From CAWUKT01 sp963923035 (lineage in GTDB: Bacteria > Bacteroidota > Bacteroidia > J057 > JADKCL01), in assembly GCA_963923035.1 (NCBI GenBank), contig CAWUKT010000008.1, forward strand, positions 65,103 through 129,102: a stretch of 64,000 nt of DNA. Direction: 5' to 3'. Each line of letters opens with the position of its first letter. Position 1 is the stretch's first letter. Position numbers and translations under genes: made by a program. Below are positions 26,771 to 36,200 of this stretch, one piece after another. Under the pieces are notes generated by a model that worked only from the letters and a program-made list of their open reading frames with translations, made no database searches and was not told where the DNA came from.

Positions 26771-27813
26771 TTCAAGTCACTCCATTCCACCAACGTATCT
26801 TCTTGAATGTCAACAGCCGCAATTTTTCCCACGACATTCTCCCACTCCCGGGGGGCGATTCCCGTTCCCGGCCGTTTGATGATCAGCATGTCTTCTGTAA
26901 TCGTGGTCCCAGCTGGAATGGCTTGGTTGGCCACAACACTCTTCCGAACCGTTTGCATAATCTCTCTTTCCGATTCCGTCGGCTCTTTTTCTTTTTTTCC
27001 CAATGCCGTCTCCGCCTCCCGAATCGCCTTCACCATCGCCGCCAATTCGTGGGGTTCTAGCGAAGCCTTGTGGTCGGGGCCTTCCATCGTTTTGTCCAGG
27101 GAAAAATGCTTCTCAATGATGTGGGCGCCCATCGCAACGGCCATGACCGGCACGGTGATCCCCGAGGTATGGTCGGAATAGCCCACCATGCAATCGAGCT
27201 CCTCCTGCATCAGTTGCATCGCGCGGAGGTTGACGTCTTCAAAGGGGCAGGGATAACTGGTCGTGCAGTGAAGCATGGCAATATCTTCGGCCCCGGCTGC
27301 GCGCATTGTTTGGATCGCCGTTTTGATCTCCGGCATCGTTCCCATTCCCGTCCCGAGGATCATTGGGAGCCCATAACTGGCGGTTTGAGCCAGGAAAGGG
27401 AGGTTATTGAGGTCGCCCGAGCCGATTTTGAAGGCTGGAACAAGGTCGGCGAGAAATGGACTGGCCGTCGGAGTGTGGGGAGAGGAAAGGAAAACGATCC
27501 CCTTGTCGTCGCAGTATTTTTTCAGGTCACGGAAGACCTCGTAGTCCAATTCCAGCTTGCGGATCATCTCATACATGGAGCCATCGTCACCGGTATTGGC
27601 GGCTTGGTAGCCCACCTTTTGGACATTGCGGGTGGAGCCATCTTTTGCCCGAAAGGTTTGGAACTTCACGGCGGTGGCTCCAGCGGCGTGGGCAGCATCA
27701 ATGAGTTGGTAGGCGAGTTCGACGTCTCCATTGTGGTTGACGCCAGCCTCCGCGATGATGAACGTGGGGTGGCCCGGACCGACAAGGTGGTCTCCGATGT
27801 TAAAGGTAGTCAT
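26767..27813 (-). CDS. neuB: N-acetylneuraminate/legionaminate synthase family
   Basis: Starting at the ATG at 27813 (MTTFNIGDHLVG) the protein has 348 residues. The TIM-barrel synthase motifs are clear: FIIAEAGVNHNGDVELAYQL, AVKFQTF, FKIGSGDLNNLPFL, LHCTTSYPCP, VGYSDHTSGI and HIIEKHFSLDK with PDHKASLEP. The C-terminus is a SAF (antifreeze-like) domain (VVANQAIPAGTTITEDML, RPGTGI). It condenses phosphoenolpyruvate with a ManNAc-type sugar to make a nonulosonic acid. It overlaps neuA by 14 bases and neuC by 4 bases. The exact sugar (sialic, legionaminic or a related acid) is unknown. Confidence 0.92.
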   Translation of the reverse strand: MTTFNIGDHLVGPGHPTFIIAEAGVNHNGDVELAYQLIDAAHAAGATAVKFQTFRAKDGSTRNVQKVGYQAANTGDDGSMYEMIRKLELDYEVFRDLKKYCDDKGIVFLSSPHTPTASPFLADLVPAFKIGSGDLNNLPFLAQTASYGLPMILGTGMGTMPEIKTAIQTMRAAGAEDIAMLHCTTSYPCPFEDVNLRAMQLMQEELDCMVGYSDHTSGITVPVMAVAMGAHIIEKHFSLDKTMEGPDHKASLEPHELAAMVKAIREAETALGKKEKEPTESEREIMQTVRKSVVANQAIPAGTTITEDMLIIKRPGTGIAPREWENVVGKIAAVDIQEDTLVEWSDLK

Positions 27814-28498
27814 GGGCGATGGCAGCTGCGATTTGAAAGTCAATTTCTTCGTCGATGTCCAGGTCATAAGGGGATTTCAGCACCAAGGGCAGGACCCTCT
27901 CTCCCCAGGGAAATTTGCCCGGTCGCATCAGGCAATCGTGGGCATATACGTACACGGAGCCATTGGGGCGAAACAGGGCGGGTTGGTCCTGGGCGCGGAG
28001 GGCACTGAAGTCATTGCCGTAAGCGAAATCCAGGCCCTGATCGGTCATTTTCATCATCCAATCCGGGCCGGCTTTGACGCGGGACACGCTGAGGAGCATG
28101 TCAGCGCCTTCTTGTTGCACCCGCCGGATGGCCGCATCGAGGGCCTTAGGCTGTCGAAAGGGACAGGTGGGTTGGAGTAAAACGACGAAATCGGGTCGGG
28201 TTCCCAGTTCGGTCTGTTCCCGCACAATGGCGCGGAGGACATCAATGGTATTGGCAGTGTCGCTGGCGAGTTCGGCCGACCGGTCATGGACCTCGGCGCC
28301 ATAGTGCTGCGCCAATGCGGCAATCTCCGCATCATCGGTCGAGACGATGCAGCGGTCGATGCTGGCACAGGCCTGGGCGTGGCGGATACTCCACGCGGTG
28401 AGCGGATGCCCGGCCAATTCCCGCAGGTTCTTGCGGGGAATGCGCTTGGACCCGCCGCGGGCGGGGACAATGGCCAGGGTATGCGGACGCTTGGACAC
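27800..28498 (-). CDS. neuA: Acylneuraminate cytidylyltransferase (CMP-nonulosonate synthetase)
   Basis: A 232-residue enzyme with a GTG start at 28498. The nucleotide-binding signature IVPARGGSKRIPRKNL is at residues 10-25; DDAEIA, LQPTCPFRQ and FRPNGSVYVY follow, and the metal Asp pair is in YDLDIDEEID. It activates the nonulosonic acid as CMP-sugar for transfer to lipopolysaccharide, capsule or glycoprotein. It is the first gene of the neuABC-type operon; no glycosyltransferase or flippase gene is next to it here. Confidence 0.92.
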   Translation of the reverse strand: MSKRPHTLAIVPARGGSKRIPRKNLRELAGHPLTAWSIRHAQACASIDRCIVSTDDAEIAALAQHYGAEVHDRSAELASDTANTIDVLRAIVREQTELGTRPDFVVLLQPTCPFRQPKALDAAIRRVQQEGADMLLSVSRVKAGPDWMMKMTDQGLDFAYGNDFSALRAQDQPALFRPNGSVYVYAHDCLMRPGKFPWGERVLPLVLKSPYDLDIDEEIDFQIAAAIAHDYL

Positions 28499-28872
28499 GT
28501 GGCAAGTTTCAAATGAAAGCGGAAAGGTGCAAATGGGAAATGAAGCAATTCAAATCCATCGGTTGGGAGAAAGTGTACTTATCGCTTGCCTTTGCCTTCA
28601 GGTCTTCATTTGTAAGAGCCAGCCCAAATCGCGGCAAGCATTTTTGTCTTTAAAACTGTTGATATACAGCGCTTTCACATAGTATTTTCCAAGCTGAGTG
28701 GGACAGGTATTTTTCCACTTCTCATCTCCCACCAAACCATTTCACCCGTCGAGCCAATGAGGCCATTTCTCTATTCCCCCTTTTCACTCACCCAAAACAA
28801 AGCTGGAACCTCCCCAAAAGGAAAGATTCCAGCTCCTGGCTCCGAAATCGGGGCCTTATGCCTGGGCAGGGG
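28499..28872. other. Intergenic region between neuA and a beta-barrel gene
   Basis: A 374-base gap. It should hold the promoter of the neuABC operon (reading leftwards) and ends with a terminator for the next - strand gene (28792-28834). No conserved coding sequence was seen; the stretch is AT-richer than the neighbouring genes. Confidence 0.55.
28792..28834 (-). terminator. Intrinsic terminator for the beta-barrel gene
   Basis: AGCTGGAA (28801-28808) and TTCCAGCT (28827-28834) form an 8-bp stem. Reading on the - strand it is followed by TTGTTTTGGG. It lies 39 bases after the stop codon at 28873. Confidence 0.65.
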
Positions 28873-29595
28873 CTAAAAATGCACGCCGACCCAGACGCGG
28901 GCGCGAGACAGGAAATTCAGGCCCACATTGAAATCGGACGCCTCCGAAGTTGCCGGGAAGTCAGGGATCAGGATACAGTTCTGAATGTCCACTTCCGTAG
29001 CTGTAATGTTCGAGAAGCCAAGGCGGGTATCCAGGCTAACAGGTGCAAATTCACCGCTGATCGAGATCCGCTTGCCGAAGGTATAGCGGGCCCCCATCAG
29101 GCCAAAGGCCGCAATGTCCATCCCGTTACGGACCGTACGAAATTCCGTACCCATAGTAGCGTTATTGCCACTGGTGAAAAAGCCATCCCTGCTCTCAAGC
29201 ACCGAATTCTGGTAGCCGATCAGTCCTCCGCCCCCGTAGTAGATCGAGAACTTGTTCCAATGGGTGTACTTCAGGAAATCCAGTTCGAAGTTGAGTCCGA
29301 TCCGGAAATTAAGATTGGTCTGGATTTGATCGCAAAGCCCGACCGTCGTATTCACTGTGTTTCGGTTGATGTTCCCGGACATGATGTAGCGGGTGGCAGA
29401 GTTGGCGCGCTCCTTGGCGATCAGGATGGAGACTTGCTCTCCCCGCAACAGCCCAATGGGATCCATCGCGTACATTTTGGGATGGCCACTGGGAGGAAGG
29501 TCCCCCGCTGCCGTGTCCTGGGCCTTCAGCCCGGAAAAACCGACGAGAACCATGAGCATGAGAATGCCCGTCTGAAAAAGGTTAAATCTTTTCAT
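28873..29595 (-). CDS. Exported predicted outer-membrane beta-barrel protein, unknown function
   Basis: Starting at MKRFNL (29595) the protein has 240 residues and a signal peptide (cleavage near GLKAQD). The mature part has amphipathic strands with Gly/aromatic residues (FSIYYGGGGLIGYQNSVLE, AFGLMGARYTFGKRISISGE) and ends in VWVGVHF, a terminal Phe typical of outer-membrane barrels. It is a monocistronic unit with its own terminator. No functional family is recognised. Confidence 0.7.
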   Translation of the reverse strand: MKRFNLFQTGILMLMVLVGFSGLKAQDTAAGDLPPSGHPKMYAMDPIGLLRGEQVSILIAKERANSATRYIMSGNINRNTVNTTVGLCDQIQTNLNFRIGLNFELDFLKYTHWNKFSIYYGGGGLIGYQNSVLESRDGFFTSGNNATMGTEFRTVRNGMDIAAFGLMGARYTFGKRISISGEFAPVSLDTRLGFSNITATEVDIQNCILIPDFPATSEASDFNVGLNFLSRARVWVGVHF

Positions 29596-29783
29596 AAGCG
29601 ATATCATTTGTTTGGAAAGTAAATGAGCGTTTGGCGCTCTGATAATAGGACAATTGATGTCAGGTTGAGTACAATTTCAGGGCGAATATTCAGGCCAGTT
29701 TCGGCTCTCTATTCAGGGGCCATCGAAAAAGGCGCTGACTGGTTATTTACAGGGTGAAATGCGACAATTTCTGTGCCATTGTG

Positions 29784-29791
29784 TACCTTTA
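29784..29791 (+). promoter_or_regulatory. -7 box upstream of tag
   Basis: TACCTTTA matches TAnnTTTG at seven of eight positions; it lies 60 bases before the tag start codon. Confidence 0.4.
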
Positions 29792-29851
29792 GGAAGATGA
29801 CCTTGAAGAAATCAATTTGTTTGTTTCCCCTCACCACCGAACCCATTTCCC

Positions 29852-30418
29852 ATGAGCCTTAACCGCTGTACCTGGTGCCTCGGCAACGACCTGTACATGG
29901 ATTACCATGACAATGAATGGGGCGTTCCCCTCCACGACGACCAGAAACTGTTCGAGTTTTTGATCCTGGAAGGCGCCCAGGCTGGTTTGTCCTGGATCAC
30001 CATCCTCCAGAAGCGGGAAAATTACCGGGCAGCATTCCACCAATTTGATCCGGAAGTTGTGGCCCGGTATTCGGATGAATACCTCGAAGAACTGCGCCAG
30101 AATCCCGGAATTGTCCGCAATCGCCTGAAAATTCAGTCGGCCCGCACCAATGCGCGGGCCTTCCTGCAAGTGCAGGAAGAATTTGGCAGCTTCGACGAGT
30201 ACATCTGGCAATTCGTGGACGGCCGACCCAAAATCAACCATTTCGCCACCATGGCCGACGTCCCCGCCAATACGCCTACGAGCGACCGCATGAGTAAAGA
30301 CCTCAAGAAACGCGGCTTCAAGTTTGTGGGCACCACCATTTGCTATGCCTTTATGCAGGCCACTGGCATGGTCAACGACCATACCGTCGACTGCTTCCGC
30401 CACGCCGAATTGTCCTAG
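29852..30418 (+). CDS. tag: DNA-3-methyladenine glycosylase I
   Basis: A 188-residue protein of the usual Tag length. Visible motifs are RCTWCLGNDLYMDYHDNEWG at the N-terminus (zinc Cys and the start of the HhH fold), ILEGAQAGLSWITILQKREN with the catalytic Glu/Trp region, and FKFVGTTICYAFMQATGMVN followed by DHTVDCF, which gives the zinc-binding His and Cys. The enzyme removes 3-methyladenine from alkylated DNA. It is transcribed alone. Confidence 0.95.
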   Translation: MSLNRCTWCLGNDLYMDYHDNEWGVPLHDDQKLFEFLILEGAQAGLSWITILQKRENYRAAFHQFDPEVVARYSDEYLEELRQNPGIVRNRLKIQSARTNARAFLQVQEEFGSFDEYIWQFVDGRPKINHFATMADVPANTPTSDRMSKDLKKRGFKFVGTTICYAFMQATGMVNDHTVDCFRHAELS

Positions 30419-30495
30419 GCGGACCAATCAAGGATTTGTAGACAGTCAATGCCCCTTCTGAGGATAACTCTCTCCCAGAAATTCCCGACAATCAA

Positions 30496-30503
30496 TATCT
30501 TTA
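30496..30503 (+). promoter_or_regulatory. -7 box for the ADP-ribosylglycohydrolase-like gene
   Basis: TATCTTTA matches TAnnTTTG at seven of eight positions, 23 bases before the ATG at 30527. A Shine-Dalgarno-like AAAGGAG (30520-30526) abuts the ATG with no spacer, too close for normal use. Confidence 0.4.
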
Positions 30504-30526
30504 GCTGAATTGTTTGGACAAAGGAG

Positions 30527-31417
30527 ATGAATCAGAAAGTCAAAGGAAGTCTGACCTTGGGTTTGCTGGGCGATGCCTACGGCAATCGGTTCGCACAATC
30601 GGATCTTCCCGCCGGGGAAGAACGCTGGGCGATTACCGACGCGGCCGAATACATGGTCGCGACCTGTGAGTCCATTCTCGAAGCGGGCAAGGTGGATGCC
30701 GGAGAAATCGGAGCCCGGATGCGCAAATGGTACATGGACCAGCAGCTTTCCGGCTTGGAAGGCGAAACGCTGGCCGCCCTCTCGAATTTGGTGGATGGTG
30801 ACCATTGGTCCCACGCCGGGTCTCAGGGCGATGCCCACGGGAATACCGGTTTGCTGCGGATGGCCCCGCTGGCTTTTCTACTGGACCCGGGCCGGGAAGA
30901 AGACCGGAACCTGATCCGCGACGTCATTTCCCTGACCCACGACTCCGAAGACGCCTACCAGGCCGCCCTCACCTTTGTCCTGTCCATCCGACTCGTCCAA
31001 AACGATCGGCACAATTTTATCCAGCGCATCCTCCGTCATTTGCCCCCTTCCTATATCCACACCCGGCTCGAGAAAATCGTCAACTCCAAGGAGGACCGCA
31101 TCCGGGACGTGGGACGGAACTATGGCTCGGGGCATATCCTGAGCGAATCGCTGCCGTTTTCGATCTTCGCCGCCCAGCAAGCGCCGTTGCTAGGGTTGCA
31201 AACCATGATGAATGAAATTGTGGGCGCGGGCGGAGATACGGGTGGCAACTGTTCCCTGGCCGGTTATATCGCGGGGGCGCACCTCGGCACCGAGGTGATT
31301 CCGGAGGAGTGGATGGAGAAATTACAGCAAATCGAAGGTTTTGGGGAGAAACAAGCCATCATCCGGGAGTTTTCCACCTTTGTCCAGGCCCAATCGGGCA
31401 TCCAGACCCTCTTTTAA
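30527..31417 (+). CDS. ADP-ribosylglycohydrolase-fold protein with altered metal-binding motifs
   Basis: A 296-residue all-helical protein of the DraG/ARH family. LGLLGDAYG (11-19) is the first conserved motif, GNTGLLRMAPLAFLL and LTHDSEDAY follow, and GAGGDTGGNCSLAGYIAGA (about 234-252) is the last. In active enzymes the second motif is usually TDDT and the last is GGDTDT; here these read TDAA (37-40) and GGDTGG (235-240), so some Mg ligands of the usual site are missing while one Asp of each motif is kept. It may be an inactive binding protein or belong to a subfamily with another metal site. It precedes a convergent MBL gene by a 4-base overlap. Confidence 0.75.
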   Translation: MNQKVKGSLTLGLLGDAYGNRFAQSDLPAGEERWAITDAAEYMVATCESILEAGKVDAGEIGARMRKWYMDQQLSGLEGETLAALSNLVDGDHWSHAGSQGDAHGNTGLLRMAPLAFLLDPGREEDRNLIRDVISLTHDSEDAYQAALTFVLSIRLVQNDRHNFIQRILRHLPPSYIHTRLEKIVNSKEDRIRDVGRNYGSGHILSESLPFSIFAAQQAPLLGLQTMMNEIVGAGGDTGGNCSLAGYIAGAHLGTEVIPEEWMEKLQQIEGFGEKQAIIREFSTFVQAQSGIQTLF

Positions 31418-32064
31418 AATCCAACGACCATCGGATTGACCTTCTGTTCGCGCTCGACCGTGGTGGGATCCATGTGGCCGGCGTAGATCTTGGTCTGGCC
31501 GGGGAGTTTCAGGACCTTGTCGAGGATGGTGCTGCGCAGGACTTCCATGCTGCCGCCGGGCAGATCGGTCCGCCCAAAGCTGCTTCGGAAAATAACGTCT
31601 CCACTGAACAGTTGGTGGCTGTCGGCGTGGTAGAAGGAAATGTGGCCGGGGGAATGGCCGGGGGTAAAGAGAACGTCCATCTCGGTCTCGCCGACTTTGA
31701 CCTTGTCGCCTTCGTCCACCCAGACGTCGGGCATCACCAGCGGTTCGATGGTGAATCCGAAGAGTTGGGCGTGGGTCGCGCCCCTTTCGATGTTGAACTT
31801 CTCTTCTTCGTGGGCAATGACCGGCACCTGGAACTTTTCCTTGAGAAAATTCAGGCCGAATACGTGGTCGAGGTGGGCGTGGGTCAACCAAATCTGTTCC
31901 ACTTCCAGTCCCTTGACTTCGAGGAAGGTGAGCAACTGCCGCTGTTCGGCAGAGGTATAGCAGCCGGGATCGACGATGACACATTTGTTGGTGTCGTCCC
32001 ACAGAACGTAGGTGTTCTCAGCAAAGGCTTGGGGCAGGAAGGTGAAGGTTTCGACGTGGAGCAT
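31414..32064 (-). CDS. Metallo-beta-lactamase-fold hydrolase (glyoxalase II-like)
   Basis: Starting at the ATG at 32064 (MLHVETFTFLPQAFAENTYV) the protein has 216 residues; a long upstream extension of the frame runs antisense to the next gene and is rejected. The metal site THAHLDH is at about residues 62-68, with FTPGHSPGHISF, FSGDVIF and IYAGHMDPTT providing the rest of the binuclear zinc ligands. This small MBL type is close to YcbL/glyoxalase II-like thioester hydrolases. A promoter box lies 28 bases upstream. Its stop overlaps that of the preceding gene by 4 bases. Confidence 0.9.
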   Translation of the reverse strand: MLHVETFTFLPQAFAENTYVLWDDTNKCVIVDPGCYTSAEQRQLLTFLEVKGLEVEQIWLTHAHLDHVFGLNFLKEKFQVPVIAHEEEKFNIERGATHAQLFGFTIEPLVMPDVWVDEGDKVKVGETEMDVLFTPGHSPGHISFYHADSHQLFSGDVIFRSSFGRTDLPGGSMEVLRSTILDKVLKLPGQTKIYAGHMDPTTVEREQKVNPMVVGF

Positions 32065-32091
32065 ATATTTGCAATTGTTCGCAGGGAACTT

Positions 32092-32099
32092 CAAAATTA
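32092..32099 (-). promoter_or_regulatory. -7 box for the MBL hydrolase gene
   Basis: On the - strand the sequence is TAATTTTG, an exact TAnnTTTG match, 28 bases upstream of the ATG at 32064. Confidence 0.5.
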
Positions 32100-32103
32100 G
32101 AGA

Positions 32104-33171
32104 ATGGATCACGGGAAGCAAATAATGATTGTGGGCGGCGGACTGGCGGGCTGCTTTATGGCGGCGGAGTCGTTGCGGCGGGGGCATCGGGTGGTGATGT
32201 GGGATGCGGCGGAAAAATGGTCCCCGAGTCGGGTGGCGGCGGGGCTGTACAATATCATTACCGGCCGGGTCGCGTCGAAGACCTGGATGGCCGAGACCTT
32301 TCTCGCGTCCCTCGCGGATTTCTTTTCCCAGCCTCCCTTCGATCAATTGGCCGACCTACTGCATCCTCGGCCCATTTATCGCCCCTACAAGACCATCGCC
32401 GAACGCAACGAATGGTTCTTCAAAACCGCCCACTCTGAATTTAAAACGGTGGCCCGTCACCGCCCTGCTCCCTGGTTTCCTGAGCAGGTCCACAATCCCT
32501 GGGGCGGGCTCGAGATCCTCCCCTGCGGCTGGTTGGAAGCTGGGACCTTTATTGAGCGGGTCAAAGCATTGATGCAGGAACATTTTGAGTTTGAGTGGGT
32601 GGCGGAACAAATGGATTATCGGGTCATTGATGCGGCTTCGGGGCGGGTGGATGTCGGGGGAAAAGAAATGGCCTTTGATGAAATCATCTTTGCCGAGGGC
32701 CCCGCTGTGCGCAAAAACCCCTGGTTTGGCGATGTGGACATTCGGCCGCTGAAGGGGCAGGTCCTGGAAATCTCCCTCCCGGGCCTACCGCCGGATTTTG
32801 TCCTGCTCCGAAAAGCCTACCTTGTCCCCCGCGGAATAGACCGATATGTCGTTGGCTCGACCTACGAGAAAGATTTTTCGGACTTAAACCCAACCTCGGA
32901 GGGGATTAGTACGTTGACTGAATACGTACGTACGGCAACACCATTGCCCTTTGAAATCGTCGCGGCCCGGGCCGGAGCGCGCCCTACCACCCCCAATCGG
33001 CGTCCGATATGCGGTCAGCATTCGGATTACCCGTCTTTGTTCATTTTTAATGGACTGGGAACCAAGGGTGTATTGCAAGCTCCGTGGACGGCCGGCCACT
33101 TTCGGGATTGGCTGGACCATCGAATTCCAGCATTGCTTCCTGATGTCGCATTGGAACGATTGGGGAAATGA
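32104..33171 (+). CDS. FAD-dependent oxidoreductase (DAO/MnmC-C-like)
   Basis: A 355-residue protein with an N-terminal Rossmann motif IMIVGGGLAGCFMAAESLRR and an acidic end to strand 2 (VVMWDAAEKWSPSR). Mid-protein IIFAEGPAVRKNPWF and PLKGQVLEI are typical of the D-amino-acid-oxidase family, and the C-terminus has ARAGARPTTPNRRPICGQH and FNGLGTKGVLQAPWTAG for FAD binding. It may oxidise an amine or amino acid; the resemblance to the C-terminal half of MnmC is general. It stands divergent from the MBL gene. Confidence 0.85.
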   Translation: MDHGKQIMIVGGGLAGCFMAAESLRRGHRVVMWDAAEKWSPSRVAAGLYNIITGRVASKTWMAETFLASLADFFSQPPFDQLADLLHPRPIYRPYKTIAERNEWFFKTAHSEFKTVARHRPAPWFPEQVHNPWGGLEILPCGWLEAGTFIERVKALMQEHFEFEWVAEQMDYRVIDAASGRVDVGGKEMAFDEIIFAEGPAVRKNPWFGDVDIRPLKGQVLEISLPGLPPDFVLLRKAYLVPRGIDRYVVGSTYEKDFSDLNPTSEGISTLTEYVRTATPLPFEIVAARAGARPTTPNRRPICGQHSDYPSLFIFNGLGTKGVLQAPWTAGHFRDWLDHRIPALLPDVALERLGK

Positions 33172-33217
33172 AATTGCCTGTTTAGGTCCGCCGGAATTTC
33201 GTATTTTGTTAGTTAAC

Positions 33218-36200
33218 ATGAAGCAATTCGTTCCATTCATATTCCTCTGCCTGCTATTTCCAACCGCATTGTTGGCGCAAAACAATATGTTGGGCTCTCA
33301 AAACGTGCCCACAGCCAGCGATTTTGATTGGAAAAACCTCAGCACCGACAACTTCGACATCCACTACCACGGTGGAGACCCGGTTCTGGCGGCTCAAGCC
33401 GGCAAGATGGCGGAGGAAGCGTTGTGGGACATTTGCAAGACCCTCGACTACAAAAATCGATCCCGGTACGCCCTCTACATTTTCCTGAGCCCCTCCGATT
33501 ACGCCCGCTCCAACATGAGCACCATCGACCGGCGCTTCAAGGAAGGCGGCGTAACCCCCCTCCGCAACAATACCATCCCGATCATTTTCCCCGGCACCAT
33601 CCACCAATTCCAACGGGAAATCAAGCGCGAAGTCGCCCGCCTCGCCATCGAGGACTATTACTATGGCGGCTCCGTCCAATTGTCCATCCAAAATACCCTG
33701 CTTCTTTACCTTCCCGATTGGTATATCGATGGGTTGACCGGCTTCCTGGGCGAAGGTTGGACGCTGGAAGATGAATTGTGGCTGGGTTCCCTCGACCACT
33801 CCGAATTGCTGGACCTCGCCCTTGAAGGCCATAGCCCGCTGCACGTCCGGGCCCGCAAGTCCATCTTTTACTTCATTGTCTCCCAGTACGGCGAGGACAA
33901 ATTGAGTGAAATCTTCTACATGACCCGGCTGACCCGTTCGGCTGAAGATGGTGTGATCCACGTATTGGGTATCACCCTGAAGACTTTGACTGAGCGCTGG
34001 CGCGAATTTGTGGTGCAGCGCCTGACCGAGTTGAAGACTTTCCGCACGGAAACGACGGAAATCGGCAAAGAAATTGAGATTGATCCGAAAGATCGGATTT
34101 TGGGCTATGCCCAAAATCCGGTCGACAAGCAGGTGGCCCTGCTCCTCGAACAAGAAGGCCAGCAACGGCTGGTGATCCGCGACCTCGACACGGGCCTGGA
34201 CACGCCGACTCCGATCACGGGCGGCTTCCCGACCCGTCAATTTGACCAGTTTTACCTCCGGCTCCCCGTCGAGTGGAGCCCCAATGGGAACCAGATCGCC
34301 GCGGTGGTCTACCAAGACGGTGCCGAAGTCCTCGCTTTCTACAATGTCGAATCCGAGGAAGCGGTATACACTTCGTTCGAAAACCGGCTGGACCGCATCA
34401 TCGAGATGAATTGGTCCCACGATGGCCGGCAATTGGTCGCCAGTGCCCTCAAAAGCGGCAATGTCGATCTCTACCGCTTCTCTCCCGGTGCGGCTGGTTT
34501 CAAGCCCCTGACCCAGGATGGCTTCGAAAACCTGTCTCCGGTGTGGAGCCAGGACGACCAGCGGGTTTATTTCGCCTCCAATCGCCTGAACGATACCATT
34601 GCCAACAAGGACATCCGGTTTGATGTCTACCAAAAGCATTTTGATGTCTGGGAATTGAACCTCGAGGACCAGTCCCTGCGCCGGGTCACTGAGCTGCCGC
34701 TGTCGGACCAGTTCCCGGTAGCGGCGGTCAGCAGCTTTGAGCTGCTGGTCCGGACCAGCGAAAACGGCATCTACAACCTCGAAACTTTCAATGTCTTCAT
34801 CGGCGAACGGGGCGATCACTCCAATGTGAGCTATGGCTTCCAATCCGTGGATTTCACCGAGCGGAACCTGTTGTATGCGGTTCCCTTCGAAGGCAAACTC
34901 AAGCTGTACCAGAGCGACCTGCCCACGGTGATGACCGAGGACGCGCGCGTACGGACCTCTTACCAGGCCCTCGTCCAACGGATTGAGGACCGGAAAATCC
35001 GCGCTGAGCAGCGCAAGCAACGGCTTGATTCCCTGAACCGGGTCCGTCAGGATTCCATCGACAACCTGCCTCCGATCATGCAGGACACGACTACGGCAAA
35101 GGAGGACAAGCCCTCGGGACCCCCGCAGGTCAAGTATTATGTTTTCGATGAGGAAGAGGAAAAGCCCCGGGCGACGCGCCGTAGCTACCTCCGCTCCCGG
35201 CAATTGCTGAAGAAAAAGGAGCCCACCAAGCCGGATTTCAATGAGATCAAGTACCAGTCTGCGTCCAAGAGCAAAACGACCTGGACGAGTGACCAGGTAA
35301 AGGTGCGGTTTGGGTACGATCCGGTGTTTAGGTTGAGTCTGGGTCTGGAAGCCCGCTTGAAGGACCAAACGGGTGACCGGACCATAGTTGCTGGCTGGCG
35401 GCCCTATTTGCTGGCCCGGAGCAGCGATACCTATTTCTATTTTCAGAACAACAAGCACAAGATCGACTACCAGATTGGCGCGGATCGAATTTCCCGTTAC
35501 CTCTTCCGGGACGGCTTTTCTTCCCGCTTCAATACCAGCATGGTCACCGGTAATGCTGTCTTGCCGCTTTCCCGCTACCTCAGCGTCGGCGCGGGCGTCC
35601 ACGCGGCCTATGTCAACCGTCAGAATGTCAACATCATCATTCCCAAGGAAATCGATGGCGACGATGTCTACGCCGGAGCTCGTCTGAACGTGACTTACGA
35701 CAAGACCCGTCAGGTAGAGAACTTCATTCAGGAAGGCTTCTTCGCCAATTTCCAGGCGTACAATGCGTTCTCAGCCCGGAGCACCCAAAACGATTTTGTG
35801 ACGGCACGGATGGATCTGCGGAAGTATATTCCGGTCAAGAAGGCGGTCTTTGCGACCCGTTTGTCCGCTGCGTGGAGCAGCGGCCCCAATCCGCAGCAGT
35901 TCTTCCTGGGCGGTACGGACGAATGGCTGTTCAGCAGCTTCAACAACATGAATGATTTCCCGCTGGAACAGCGTTCCCTGAGCAGCTTCCGCTACATGGA
36001 ATATGTGACGCCGGTCCACGGCTTCCGCTTCAATTCCCGCAATGGCTCCAAGTATGTGGTTGCCAACGCGGAATTGCGTTTGCCCCTCGCCCGGATGTTC
36101 CGGAGCTCCCTCAATACCAATCCATTGTACAATGTCCAGCTGATTCCCTTCTTCGACTTCGGTACGGCCTGGGATACGGGCAACCCGCTGTCCCAGAAGA

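Noticed and set aside
29797..29862. 22-codon frame between the tag promoter box and tag
   Set aside because: It could be a leader peptide, but it has no ribosome site, no repeated codons and no sign of attenuation.
32065..32346. N-terminal extension of the MBL hydrolase to 32346
   Set aside because: It is antisense to the start of the FAD oxidoreductase and crosses the MBL promoter box.
33254..35602. 782-residue - strand frame opposite the propeller/Omp85 protein
   Set aside because: Typical high-GC shadow frame; the + strand gene has a signal peptide, PD40 repeats and a barrel end.
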